NCBI RefSeq assembly: GCF_000758825.1
Contig: NZ_JRMX01000013.1
Span: 181,432-245,431, forward strand
Origin: Arcanobacterium sp. S3PF19
Lineage (GTDB): Bacteria > Actinomycetota > Actinomycetes > Actinomycetales > Actinomycetaceae
Direction: 5' to 3'
DNA length: 64,000 nt
Shown: positions 57,206 through 64,000 of the stretch, one piece after another
Layout: every line of letters starts with the position of its first letter
Numbering within the stretch: position 1 is the stretch's first letter
Made by a program: the position numbers and the translations under genes
Notes under the pieces: generated by a model
The model's database searches: none
What the model was told of the DNA's origin: nothing
The model's input: the letters and a program-made list of their open reading frames with translations, nothing else

Positions 57206-58492
57206 TTGTTTAAAGCACTTGGATCTGCGTTTCGCACGCCGGACCTTCGCCGTAAATTACTGCTGACGATGTTCGTGATGACGATTTACCGTCTCGGCAC
57301 ATACGTTCCGGCGCCCTTCGTTTCGTATAAAAACATTAAAGTGTGTTTAGACCAGTCCGGTTCCGCCGATCTGCTGACCATGATGAATATGTTTGCCGGC
57401 GGCGGATTGCTTCAGCTGTCGGTGTTTGCTCTCGGAATTATGCCCTACATTACCGCTTCCATTATTGTGCAGCTGATGCGTGTGGTGATTCCGCGTTTCG
57501 AGGAGCTGCACAAAGAGGGCCAGACGGGAACGGCAAAACTTACCGAATACACCCGTTATCTTACGATTTTCCTCTCCGTTCTGCAGTCTTCCGTGATTGT
57601 TTCCGTGGCCAATACCAGCCTGTTTGTGGGATGCACGGTGAAGCCGATTCCCAATGATTCCATTGCCAACAAGCTGCTTGCGATTCTGGTGATGACGGCC
57701 GGCACGTCACTCGTGATGTGGCTGGCGGAAGTAATTACGGAACGCGGTGTGGGCAACGGTATGTCGCTGCTTATCTTCACCGGTATTGCCGCCTCGTTCC
57801 CGACCCTGCTGGGAACGGTGTCGAAGTCTGCCGGCGGATGGGCCCACGTTGCGGTGGTTGTGGGAATGTTCCTGCTGATCACTGTTGTGGTTGTGTTCGT
57901 TGAGGAATCCATGCGTAAAATCCCGGTGCAGTATGCGAAGCGCGTGGTGGGCCGGAGAACATACGGGGGAACATCTACCTACATTCCGCTGAAGATCAAT
58001 ATGGCGAACGTGATTCCGGTGATCTTTGCTTCCTCGATTCTGTCTCTTCCGCAGATGATCGGGCATTTCGGCGACCGCAATTCCAAGTGGGTGCAGTGGC
58101 TGAGCACCAACTTTACCTGGACATCCGTGTGGTATATGCTCACCTACGCGCTTTTGATTATCTTCTTCTCGTTCTTCTACACCTCGATTACGTTCAATCC
58201 CGAAGAAATTTCCGACAATATGAAACGTTACGGCGGTTTTATTCCGGGGATCCGGGCCGGCCGTCCCACGGCGGATTATCTGCGTTATGTGATGAACCGT
58301 ATTACCTGGGTGGGTGCGCTCTATCTGGCAGTTGTGGCTTTGATTCCGCATATCGTGTTCAATTATCTGGGTATCCAGTCGGCCCGTTTCGGCGGCACGT
58401 CCATTATCATTTTGGTGGGTGTCGGCCTGCAGACCGTGAAAGACATTGATGCCCAGCTGCAGCAGCGCCATTATGAAGGTTTCCTGCGATGA
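57206..58492 (+). CDS. secY: Preprotein translocase subunit SecY
   Basis: 428 residues, TTG start at 57206 behind GGGAGGAAAA. Ten membrane helices; RRKLLLTMFVMTIYRLGTYVPAP, FALGIMPYITASIIVQLM (plug/helix 2 region), QKRIPVQYA-type KIPVQYAKRVVGRRTYGG (cytoplasmic ribosome-binding loop), PEEISDNMKRYGGFIPGIRAGRPTADYL. Channel of the Sec translocon with SecE encoded at 30.07 kb. Overlaps adk by 4 bases. Confidence 0.98.
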   Translation: MFKALGSAFRTPDLRRKLLLTMFVMTIYRLGTYVPAPFVSYKNIKVCLDQSGSADLLTMMNMFAGGGLLQLSVFALGIMPYITASIIVQLMRVVIPRFEELHKEGQTGTAKLTEYTRYLTIFLSVLQSSVIVSVANTSLFVGCTVKPIPNDSIANKLLAILVMTAGTSLVMWLAEVITERGVGNGMSLLIFTGIAASFPTLLGTVSKSAGGWAHVAVVVGMFLLITVVVVFVEESMRKIPVQYAKRVVGRRTYGGTSTYIPLKINMANVIPVIFASSILSLPQMIGHFGDRNSKWVQWLSTNFTWTSVWYMLTYALLIIFFSFFYTSITFNPEEISDNMKRYGGFIPGIRAGRPTADYLRYVMNRITWVGALYLAVVALIPHIVFNYLGIQSARFGGTSIIILVGVGLQTVKDIDAQLQQRHYEGFLR

Positions 58493-59079
58493 AGGCACGT
58501 GTAATTTTGATAGGCCCGCCGGGTGCGGGTAAAGGTACGCAGGCAAAAATGCTCGCGGAAAAACTGGATATTCCCGCGATTTCCACGGGTGAGATTTTTC
58601 GTTCGCATATTTCGCGGCGCACCGAATTGGGCGTTTTGGCGCAGTCCTATATTAAAAACGGTAATCTGGTGCCCGACGAAGTAACCGACGCGCTTGTGCG
58701 CGACAGGCTCGGGGAAGCCGACGCCGTCGCAGGATTTTTGCTTGACGGCTATCCGCGCAATGTGCATCAGGTGGAGGCTCTGGACGCAATTTTGTCTGAT
58801 TCGGGCCTGGCACTTGACGCTGTGGTGGAGCTGACCGTTCCGGACGGCGATATTATGGGCAGACTGCTCCGCCGTGCCGGGTTGGAAAACCGTGCCGACG
58901 ACACGGAAGAAGTGATTGCCCATCGGATTGCGCTCTACCACCGGGAGACGGAACCGCTGATGTCTGTGTACCGGGAGCGGGGGATTCTCCTTAATGTGGA
59001 CGGCCGGGGCACGATTGCCGAAGTGCTGACCCGCCTCACGGAAGAACTGACGGACTTTCTGTGCAAAAACCCGCTTTGA
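58489..59079 (+). CDS. adk: Adenylate kinase, short form
   Basis: 196 residues, ATG 58489 overlapping secY. P-loop IGPPGAGKGTQ, NMP-binding ISTGEIFRSHISRRTELG and LDGYPRN; the lid is short (LLRRAGLENRADDTEEVIAHRI) without zinc-binding Cys, the usual actinobacterial form. Interconverts ATP+AMP and 2 ADP. secY-adk-map is a conserved operon. Confidence 0.97.
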   Translation: MKARVILIGPPGAGKGTQAKMLAEKLDIPAISTGEIFRSHISRRTELGVLAQSYIKNGNLVPDEVTDALVRDRLGEADAVAGFLLDGYPRNVHQVEALDAILSDSGLALDAVVELTVPDGDIMGRLLRRAGLENRADDTEEVIAHRIALYHRETEPLMSVYRERGILLNVDGRGTIAEVLTRLTEELTDFLCKNPL

Positions 59080-59159
59080 TCCCTGCCCGGCGCATGGGTG
59101 TATTGCGGCAGGCAGGAGGCTTATTTACCGGAACACGGATTTGCTGAAAAGAGAAAAAC

Positions 59160-60008
59160 ATGGCGCTGTTGGGAAAAGACCGGATCGAATATAAGACGAA
59201 TGCCGAGATGCTGCAGATTCGCAAAGCGGCACTGATTGTGGCGCAGATTCACCGGGAGCTGGCGGCGGCGGTCCGTCCGGGAATTACAACTGCCGAATTG
59301 GACGCAATTGCGCTGCAGGTGCTGCGGAGCAACGGTGCGAAGTCAAATTTTTTCGGCTACTATGACTATCCGGCACAGACCTGCATTTCGGTCAATGATA
59401 CGGTTGTGCACGGAATCCCGGGCGCACAGACGCTTGCTCCCGGGGATATTGTTTCCCTGGACTGCGGTGCCGTGCTGCACGGCTGGCACGGGGATGCGTG
59501 TTTCACGGCAGTTGTGCCAGGCGGGGATGAGAAAAAACGAAAGGAACGTGAGCGTCTTTCGCGCATTACCCGCACGGCGATGTGGCACGGCATTGCCGCG
59601 ATGGCCACAGGGAAGTACGTGCGTGACATCGGCAGTGCGATTGACGACTACGTTATGACTCTTTCGCCCGAAATACGCCCGGATATTGTGCTCGATTTTA
59701 TCGGCCACGGGATCGGAACCCGAATGCATCAGGCACCCGACGTGATGAATTACCGTACGCGGGGGAAAAGTCCCCGGCTGAAGCCCGGCATGGTGCTGTG
59801 CATCGAACCGATTCTCACGGCGGGAAAGCAGGATAATTACACGCTTGCCGACGGGTGGACGGTAAAAACCAAAGACGGTTCGGATGCCTGCCATTGGGAG
59901 CATGAGGTAGCTTTGCATGATCGGGGAATCTGGGTGCTGAGCGCACCGGACGGCGGAGCGCAGGAGCTGGCGCAGTTTGGCATTGTGCCTGTTCTTCCGG
60001 GGCAGTAG
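59160..60008 (+). CDS. map: Type I methionine aminopeptidase
   Basis: 282 residues, ATG 59160. Removes initiator Met from nascent chains. Metal ligands are seen in SLDCGAVLHGWHGDACF (two Asp), GHGIGTRMHQAP (His), CIEPIL (Glu) and HWEHEVAL (Glu); the substrate His is in GHGIG/HQAP context. Start is preceded by a GAAAAGAG tract. Downstream, a 6-bp stem hairpin and a new promoter separate it from the surface protein. Confidence 0.97.
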   Translation: MALLGKDRIEYKTNAEMLQIRKAALIVAQIHRELAAAVRPGITTAELDAIALQVLRSNGAKSNFFGYYDYPAQTCISVNDTVVHGIPGAQTLAPGDIVSLDCGAVLHGWHGDACFTAVVPGGDEKKRKERERLSRITRTAMWHGIAAMATGKYVRDIGSAIDDYVMTLSPEIRPDIVLDFIGHGIGTRMHQAPDVMNYRTRGKSPRLKPGMVLCIEPILTAGKQDNYTLADGWTVKTKDGSDACHWEHEVALHDRGIWVLSAPDGGAQELAQFGIVPVLPGQ

Positions 60009-60028
60009 CCGCTGTTCTTCGGCAGCGG
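60009..60028 (+). terminator. Weak hairpin after map
   Basis: CCGCTG/CAGCGG 6-bp stem with an 8-base loop directly after the map stop; the T-run TTTTTTT at 60043-60049 lies 14 bases beyond, so termination is likely but not certain. Confidence 0.45.
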
Positions 60029-60091
60029 GACACAGGCGTCCGTTTTTTTGACGGATATAACATAAATTTCAAAAATTTACTTTTCTCCGAT

Positions 60092-60097
60092 TATAAT
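60092..60097 (+). promoter_or_regulatory. -10 of the surface-protein promoter
   Basis: Perfect TATAAT 43 bases before the ATG at 60140, in a markedly AT-rich segment (60040-60100). The best -35 at 17-18 bases is TTCAAA; TTGACG at 60048 is too far. Gives the surface-protein gene a separate transcript. Confidence 0.6.
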
Positions 60098-60139
60098 TTT
60101 TCCGTGACCCACCTTTCGTACACACAAGGAGCAGAAAAT

Positions 60140-63100
60140 ATGCCCGACAAGAAAAAGACACTGTTTTCCCGTACTGCCGCCAAGGCTGCGGCAGCTTCGC
60201 TGGCTGCGGGTACGATGGCCGCAACGCCCCTGGCTTTTGCGGCCGCTGATTCTGTTCAAAACACCGCTGCTTCGGATACGCCTTCGGCCGGGCAGTCCGC
60301 GCAGGGTGTCGCGCTTCCTGCAGAGGGGGAGAATCTGAAAGAAAAGACGGCCGCCGATCTGGAGCGCGCCGAAAAAGCAAGGCAGGCGGCTGCGGAAAAT
60401 GTGCGGAAGGCAAAGGAAAAGGCGGATTCCGCCGCTTCTGCCGCAGCAGCTGCGCACAGCGCCGTGCAAAGCGCGGAAAAGGATGGGCAGAGGGCAAAGA
60501 CGTCCCTGGAAGACGCACAAAAACATGATCTGCGGGTATCGGAACGGATAAAGCAGGCACAGACGCGCCGGGAAACGGCGGAAAAGAATGCGCAGGCGGC
60601 AAAACAGGGCGTGGCGGACAATCCGTTCCCCGACGAAAACGCATTGCATGAAGCGCAGAATGCCGCAAAGAAAGCGGAAGAGGACGCCCGGGAGGCCGAA
60701 GCGAAATATAAGGCCGCGCAGCTGAAAGCGGACGGGGCAAAAACAGAAAGTGCCGGCGCCGAAACCGCGCTGGATGCCGCAAAAGTCAAAGAGCAGAAAG
60801 CAAAAGAGGCAAAGGTTTCAGCCGAAACCGCGCTGAGGGAAAAAACCGCGTTGGTTGCGGAGAAAACCGAGGCTTTGAAAAAGCTGCGTGACGAAGCCGG
60901 TCCGAAACTGAAAGAGGCGCAGGAAGCGGTTTCCGCCGCGCAGACGCAGCTGGAAGCGGAGAAACAAAAACTTACGGCTGCGGAAACCAAATATTCGCAG
61001 GCCGATGCCGCACTGAAAGAAGCCCAAACCGGTGCGCAAAACGCAAAAGCGAAGCTTGAATCGGCGCTGAAAGATCTGAACAATGCCCGGCAGGCCGCGG
61101 AAAAGCAGAAGGAAATACTGGAAGGTAAAAAGACGGAGCTTTCCGCTGCGGAGCAAAAACTGGCTGCGGCGCGCAAAGGAACCTCGCCTTCTGCGCAAGC
61201 CGCCGCAAAATTGGCAGCCGAGCAGGAAAAACTGCGGGAGAAACAGGACGTTCTGACGCGTGCCCGCGGCGCGGCGGACGAGGCAAAGAAACAGGCGGAC
61301 GGCGCGCAGGCGGAATTTGCCAAAGGCGCAAAGGGTTTCTTTGAATACACACTTGCCCATTCCCTGGACGAAAAGGAAAAAGAAGGCGCCAAGGCTGCTC
61401 TGGCCGTATTTGAGACGGAAAAACAAACGCAAAAAGGCGACAGCTATTTGGAGCCCACCAGGAACGCGGGCGAGAAGGACTCCCGCACGCTCGAACGGAT
61501 GAAAACCGCTCTGGAGCTGGCAAAAGAAGTAAACGCAAAACGTCAGAAAGACGGGGGAATAGACGGCCGGCATCTTTCGGTGCTCGGCGTGAACGATTTT
61601 GTGATGGCCGTCGCGCAGACAAATGCCAATTACTCAGCCGAATATATCGGTCATTCCGTTGCGTACAATCCGCCTTTTGAGGATCTGTATTGGGGCCCTT
61701 CGATGAAGACGTCGGAAGAATTCGGCGGAAAAATGATGGGTTCCCTTGACGGTTGGTGGGACGAAGAAAAAGTTATATTCGACAGAATGCGCAAAGAAGG
61801 AAAGAAGTCGCGTACGGAAATGGACGCCGCCGCGGCTGCCGCGGGGAAGGGTGAACAGGTCGGGCACTATACGAACCTGGTTGACGATCTGATGTGGGGC
61901 GGAAATATCCCCAAATACGATTCAAAAGTGATCGGGTATGCACTTCGCCCGGGCCACTACGGATATGTTCACTCAATGGTGCTGGATTATAACGAAACAG
62001 GAAAAACGTTCACGTTGGACGAATACACCGAACGCTTTATGAAGTATTACAATTCCGTTGATCCGCAGCAGGCGCGGCAGCGTTATCTTTCTGCCGAGCA
62101 GAGTGTAAGGGAAGCCGAAACTGCCGTGACACTGCAGGAGAAAGCCGTACGGGAAGCGGCCGGGGCCGCGGCGCACAACGTTCCGGATCCCGCAAAGATT
62201 GCGGAATACGAGGCGCAGGTCTCCGCACTTCGGCAGGATGCGGACACTGCACAGCAGCAGCTGAGCATGTTGGAAGGGAAAGTTTCGGCCGCACAGGAGC
62301 AGCACACTGCCGCAGATACGCAGGTGCGGGCCGCAGATGAGACGGTGCGGCAGAAGCAGGCGGATCTCGCAGAGCCCGCCGCCGGAGTGAATAAGGCAAA
62401 AGCGGCAGTGCAGGAAGCGGAAGGCAATCTGCGCACGAAGCAAACTGAACTGAGCCGGATTGAGGGCGGCAGTGCGGTTGCCGCGGCAGCTGCGGCCCTG
62501 GAAAGTGCCGGGAAAGAAGCCGCATCTGCCGAAAAAACCGTGAACGAATTAACCGCGCAGTGGCAGAAGCTCGAAAAAGAACGGCAGGATGCAGAGGCTA
62601 ATCTCGATGCTCTCCGTGAAGCCTGCGTGCAGGCGGATAATGCCGTGCGGCAGGCAAAAACGGATCTGGAAACGGCAAACGGGGAAAAGAGTACAAAAGA
62701 AGCTGCGCTCGCGCCGCTGGCAGCCCTGAATGCCGCCGCTTTGCAGGCGCGCGAACGGCAGAGTGCCGCGCAGGCCGAGCTGAGCGCCGCGCAGGCGGAG
62801 GTGAGCGCCGCGCAGGCGGACAAAGTCCGTGCCACGGCCGAAATTTCCGCCGCCCGCGAGCGTATTGCGGCAGCTTCGGCGGCCGCGGAAAATGCGAAAC
62901 GCACAGCTGAGACGGCAGCTGCGGCCCTGGGCCGGGCGCAGGCCGAACTGGCTGAGAAGACGCGTGTGCTGGAAGAAAAGGAAACCGCCCTGAATGCGGC
63001 AAAAGCCGCCTTTGCTCCGTATCACCGCCGGCAAAAAGCGGTAAGCGGCGGCGCGTGGGCAGGCGGGAGAGCGAAATACGTTCCCGGAGCGGAATTCACG

Positions 63101-63496
63101 GTCACATTTACCGGTTTCAGTCCGTACACGAAGAATACGGTGGTGCTTGCCTCCACGCCGGTTGTTCTGGGCGTGTTCACTGCCGACGGATCCGGTTCTT
63201 TCACGGTGAAAGTAAAGACGCCGTTTGAACTGTCGCGGCATACGGTAACGGCCACAAACAGTTGGGGAGAGCGGGCGCAGTTTGTCTTTGAGGCATATCT
63301 GCCGCAAAACGGTTCACACCCGTCTGCCGCGCATTTGGCGGGCAAACGGGGAATGCGCGGGGCATCCGTATCCGCTGCCGGGCGTTTGCCCCAAACCGGG
63401 TATGCTACCGTGATGCTGGGTGCGCTGTCGGCGGCTTCCCTGGCAACGGGCGCGGGAATTCTTTTCGGCAGAAGAACCGGAAAACACCGCGCATAA
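60140..63496 (+). CDS. LPXTG-anchored surface protein with coiled coils and a CAP-like domain
   Basis: 1118 residues from ATG 60140 (AAGGAGCAG upstream). Basic signal peptide of about 36 residues (AAKAAAASLAAGTMAATPLAFA). Residues about 75-430 are Ala/Lys/Glu/Gln-rich coiled coil. Residues about 450-620 resemble CAP (cysteine-rich secretory/SCP) domains of gram-positive surface-exclusion type proteins: TLERMKTALELAKEVNAKR, YIGHSVAYNP, WWDEEKVIF, GHYTNLVDD and YVHSMVLDY. A second coiled coil spans about 640-965, then an Ig-like domain (about 990-1045: AEFTVTFTGFSPYTKNTVVLASTPVVLGVF). It ends LPQTG (1083-1087), a membrane helix and RRTGKHRA, a sortase A signal. Likely an adhesin or surface filament; its place between map and infA is unusual. 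Confidence 0.9.
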   Translation: MPDKKKTLFSRTAAKAAAASLAAGTMAATPLAFAAADSVQNTAASDTPSAGQSAQGVALPAEGENLKEKTAADLERAEKARQAAAENVRKAKEKADSAASAAAAAHSAVQSAEKDGQRAKTSLEDAQKHDLRVSERIKQAQTRRETAEKNAQAAKQGVADNPFPDENALHEAQNAAKKAEEDAREAEAKYKAAQLKADGAKTESAGAETALDAAKVKEQKAKEAKVSAETALREKTALVAEKTEALKKLRDEAGPKLKEAQEAVSAAQTQLEAEKQKLTAAETKYSQADAALKEAQTGAQNAKAKLESALKDLNNARQAAEKQKEILEGKKTELSAAEQKLAAARKGTSPSAQAAAKLAAEQEKLREKQDVLTRARGAADEAKKQADGAQAEFAKGAKGFFEYTLAHSLDEKEKEGAKAALAVFETEKQTQKGDSYLEPTRNAGEKDSRTLERMKTALELAKEVNAKRQKDGGIDGRHLSVLGVNDFVMAVAQTNANYSAEYIGHSVAYNPPFEDLYWGPSMKTSEEFGGKMMGSLDGWWDEEKVIFDRMRKEGKKSRTEMDAAAAAAGKGEQVGHYTNLVDDLMWGGNIPKYDSKVIGYALRPGHYGYVHSMVLDYNETGKTFTLDEYTERFMKYYNSVDPQQARQRYLSAEQSVREAETAVTLQEKAVREAAGAAAHNVPDPAKIAEYEAQVSALRQDADTAQQQLSMLEGKVSAAQEQHTAADTQVRAADETVRQKQADLAEPAAGVNKAKAAVQEAEGNLRTKQTELSRIEGGSAVAAAAAALESAGKEAASAEKTVNELTAQWQKLEKERQDAEANLDALREACVQADNAVRQAKTDLETANGEKSTKEAALAPLAALNAAALQARERQSAAQAELSAAQAEVSAAQADKVRATAEISAARERIAAASAAAENAKRTAETAAAALGRAQAELAEKTRVLEEKETALNAAKAAFAPYHRRQKAVSGGAWAGGRAKYVPGAEFTVTFTGFSPYTKNTVVLASTPVVLGVFTADGSGSFTVKVKTPFELSRHTVTATNSWGERAQFVFEAYLPQNGSHPSAAHLAGKRGMRGASVSAAGRLPQTGYATVMLGALSAASLATGAGILFGRRTGKHRA

Positions 63497-63525
63497 TATA
63501 CCGGCAGCCTGCTGAGGATTATTTT

Positions 63526-63579
63526 GGGGTCGGAGGGGCGCGGCAGACATCTGCCGCGCCCCTCCGACCCCCGGTTTTT
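63526..63579 (+). terminator. Very strong terminator after the surface-protein gene
   Basis: Perfect 22-bp stem (63526-63547 with 63550-63571), beginning GGGGTCGGAGGGGCGCGG, followed by CGG and TTTTT at 63575-63579. A second hairpin (CCGCCCTG/CAGGGCGG with inner CCGG/CCGG, 63580-63616) follows at once. Isolates infA from upstream transcription. Confidence 0.95.
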
Positions 63580-63664
63580 CCGCCCTGCCGGCTGTTTTTC
63601 TTCCGGCGCAGGGCGGAAAATAAAATTCAAACGTCCAAAGTGACGGGATACACCGTATTCCCTT

Positions 63665-63693
63665 TTGTTTTTCCTTTCGGATTCACATAGAAT
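63665..63693 (+). promoter_or_regulatory. infA promoter
   Basis: TTGTTT (63665-63670) and TAGAAT (63688-63693) with an exact 17-base spacer. The transcript would have a leader of about 90 bases containing a GCCGCGG/CCGCGGC hairpin (63735-63759). Confidence 0.65.
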
Positions 63694-63789
63694 TGATTGT
63701 TGGTACTTTGCGCCCAAAAGCGCAGTGTGCCGGTGCCGCGGTCTTTTGGGGTCCGCGGCGGCAAGCAAGAAACCGAAGAAGCGGGGAAC

Positions 63790-64000
63790 ATGGGTAAAAA
63801 AGAAGGCGTCATCGAGGTAGAAGGCACCGTAATTGAAGCGAAGCCGAATGCGATGTTTAACGTCGAGCTGGAAAACGGGCACGTCGTGCTCGGATACATC
63901 TCCGGCAAAATGCGTCAGCACTACATCAAGATCCTTCCCAACGACCGCGTTGTCGTAGAGCTTACGCCCTACGATCTGAACCGCGGCCGCATCGTTTACC
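63790..64000 (+). CDS. infA: Translation initiation factor IF-1, 3' end cut by the window
   Basis: ATG 63790; 70 codons are present, of the usual 72-73. OB-fold protein [70 protein letters not shown], nearly complete. Binds the ribosomal A site during initiation. In most actinobacteria it directly follows map; here a surface-protein gene intervenes, and infA has its own promoter. Confidence 0.97.
   Translation, partial: MGKKEGVIEVEGTVIEAKPNAMFNVELENGHVVLGYISGKMRQHYIKILPNDRVVVELTPYDLNRGRIVY

Noticed and set aside
60256-61392. Ser/Ala/Phe-rich minus-strand frame inside the surface-protein gene
   Set aside because: Arises from the Ala/Lys/Glu repeats of the coiled coil read in reverse; low complexity and no start signals.
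60400-63000. Possible CRISPR or tandem DNA repeats
   Set aside because: The repetition is protein-level coiled-coil periodicity with variable codons; there are no regular direct repeats with unique spacers.
63022-63921. Minus-strand gene across the end of the surface protein and infA
   Set aside because: It runs antisense to two well-supported genes and through a strong terminator; no domain recognised.

Overview
The window is chromosomal DNA of a moderately GC-rich actinobacterium. Evidence: a WhiB regulator with the C-x22-C-x2-C-x5-C cluster, the actinobacteria-specific mtrA-mtrB-lpqB operon, DUF3499, DUF5719 and TIGR03089 proteins, FprA-type ferredoxin reductase, NusG with an acidic N-terminal extension, and rpoB with a TTG start like that known in mycobacteria. 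The LPQTG-anchored surface protein, the lack of mycolate genes beside rpmG/murB, and zinc-binding S14 and L33 suggest an Actinomycetaceae-like host-associated organism (Mobiluncus/Varibaculum/Actinobaculum type). Genus is not resolved from the sequence alone. Both ends are cut inside genes (an NlpC/P60 hydrolase at the left, infA at the right). I found no prophage, insertion sequence or CRISPR array.

Region 1 (1-15.7 kb) is envelope related. It holds a cell-wall hydrolase, a lipoprotein of unknown function, a TIGR03089 protein, the whiB2 / glycosyltransferase-2 / DUF5719 / metallopeptidase-family / DUF3499 block known from many actinobacteria, RDD and SpoIIM membrane proteins, and a translationally coupled minus-strand operon: membrane protein, DUF4129, DUF4350, MoxR, DUF58. 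Region 2 (16-24 kb) is mtrA-mtrB-lpqB-comF-hpf (cell-wall/division signalling, nucleotide salvage-like PRTase, ribosome hibernation), then fprA and yajQ.

Region 3 (24-30 kb) has tRNA-Tyr, tRNA-Thr, tRNA-Met, rpmG, murB, an adenosine deaminase, an APH-fold kinase, an aspartate-type aminotransferase and tRNA-Trp. Region 4 (30-64 kb) is the transcription/translation supercluster: secE-nusG-rplK-rplA, an inserted udk, rplJ-rplL, rpoB-rpoC, rpsL-rpsG-fusA-tuf, the S10 and spc operons through rplO, secY-adk-map, and infA. A 1118-residue LPXTG surface protein (coiled coils flanking a CAP-like domain) sits between map and infA, which is the most unexpected gene placement here.

The main non-coding signals are: a two-copy hairpin repeat (about 1.5 kb and 34.5 kb) sharing a 17-base end; a perfect 40-bp palindrome after hpf; an inverted repeat over the whiB promoter; an L10-type leader; a dedicated tuf promoter with an 11-bp leader hairpin; several very strong hairpins at gene ends, some without a U-tract; and two probable leaderless genes (murB, APH-like kinase). 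No wholly new system is demonstrated; the best candidates are the dispersed repeat, the surface protein insertion, and the envelope module with degenerate enzymes.
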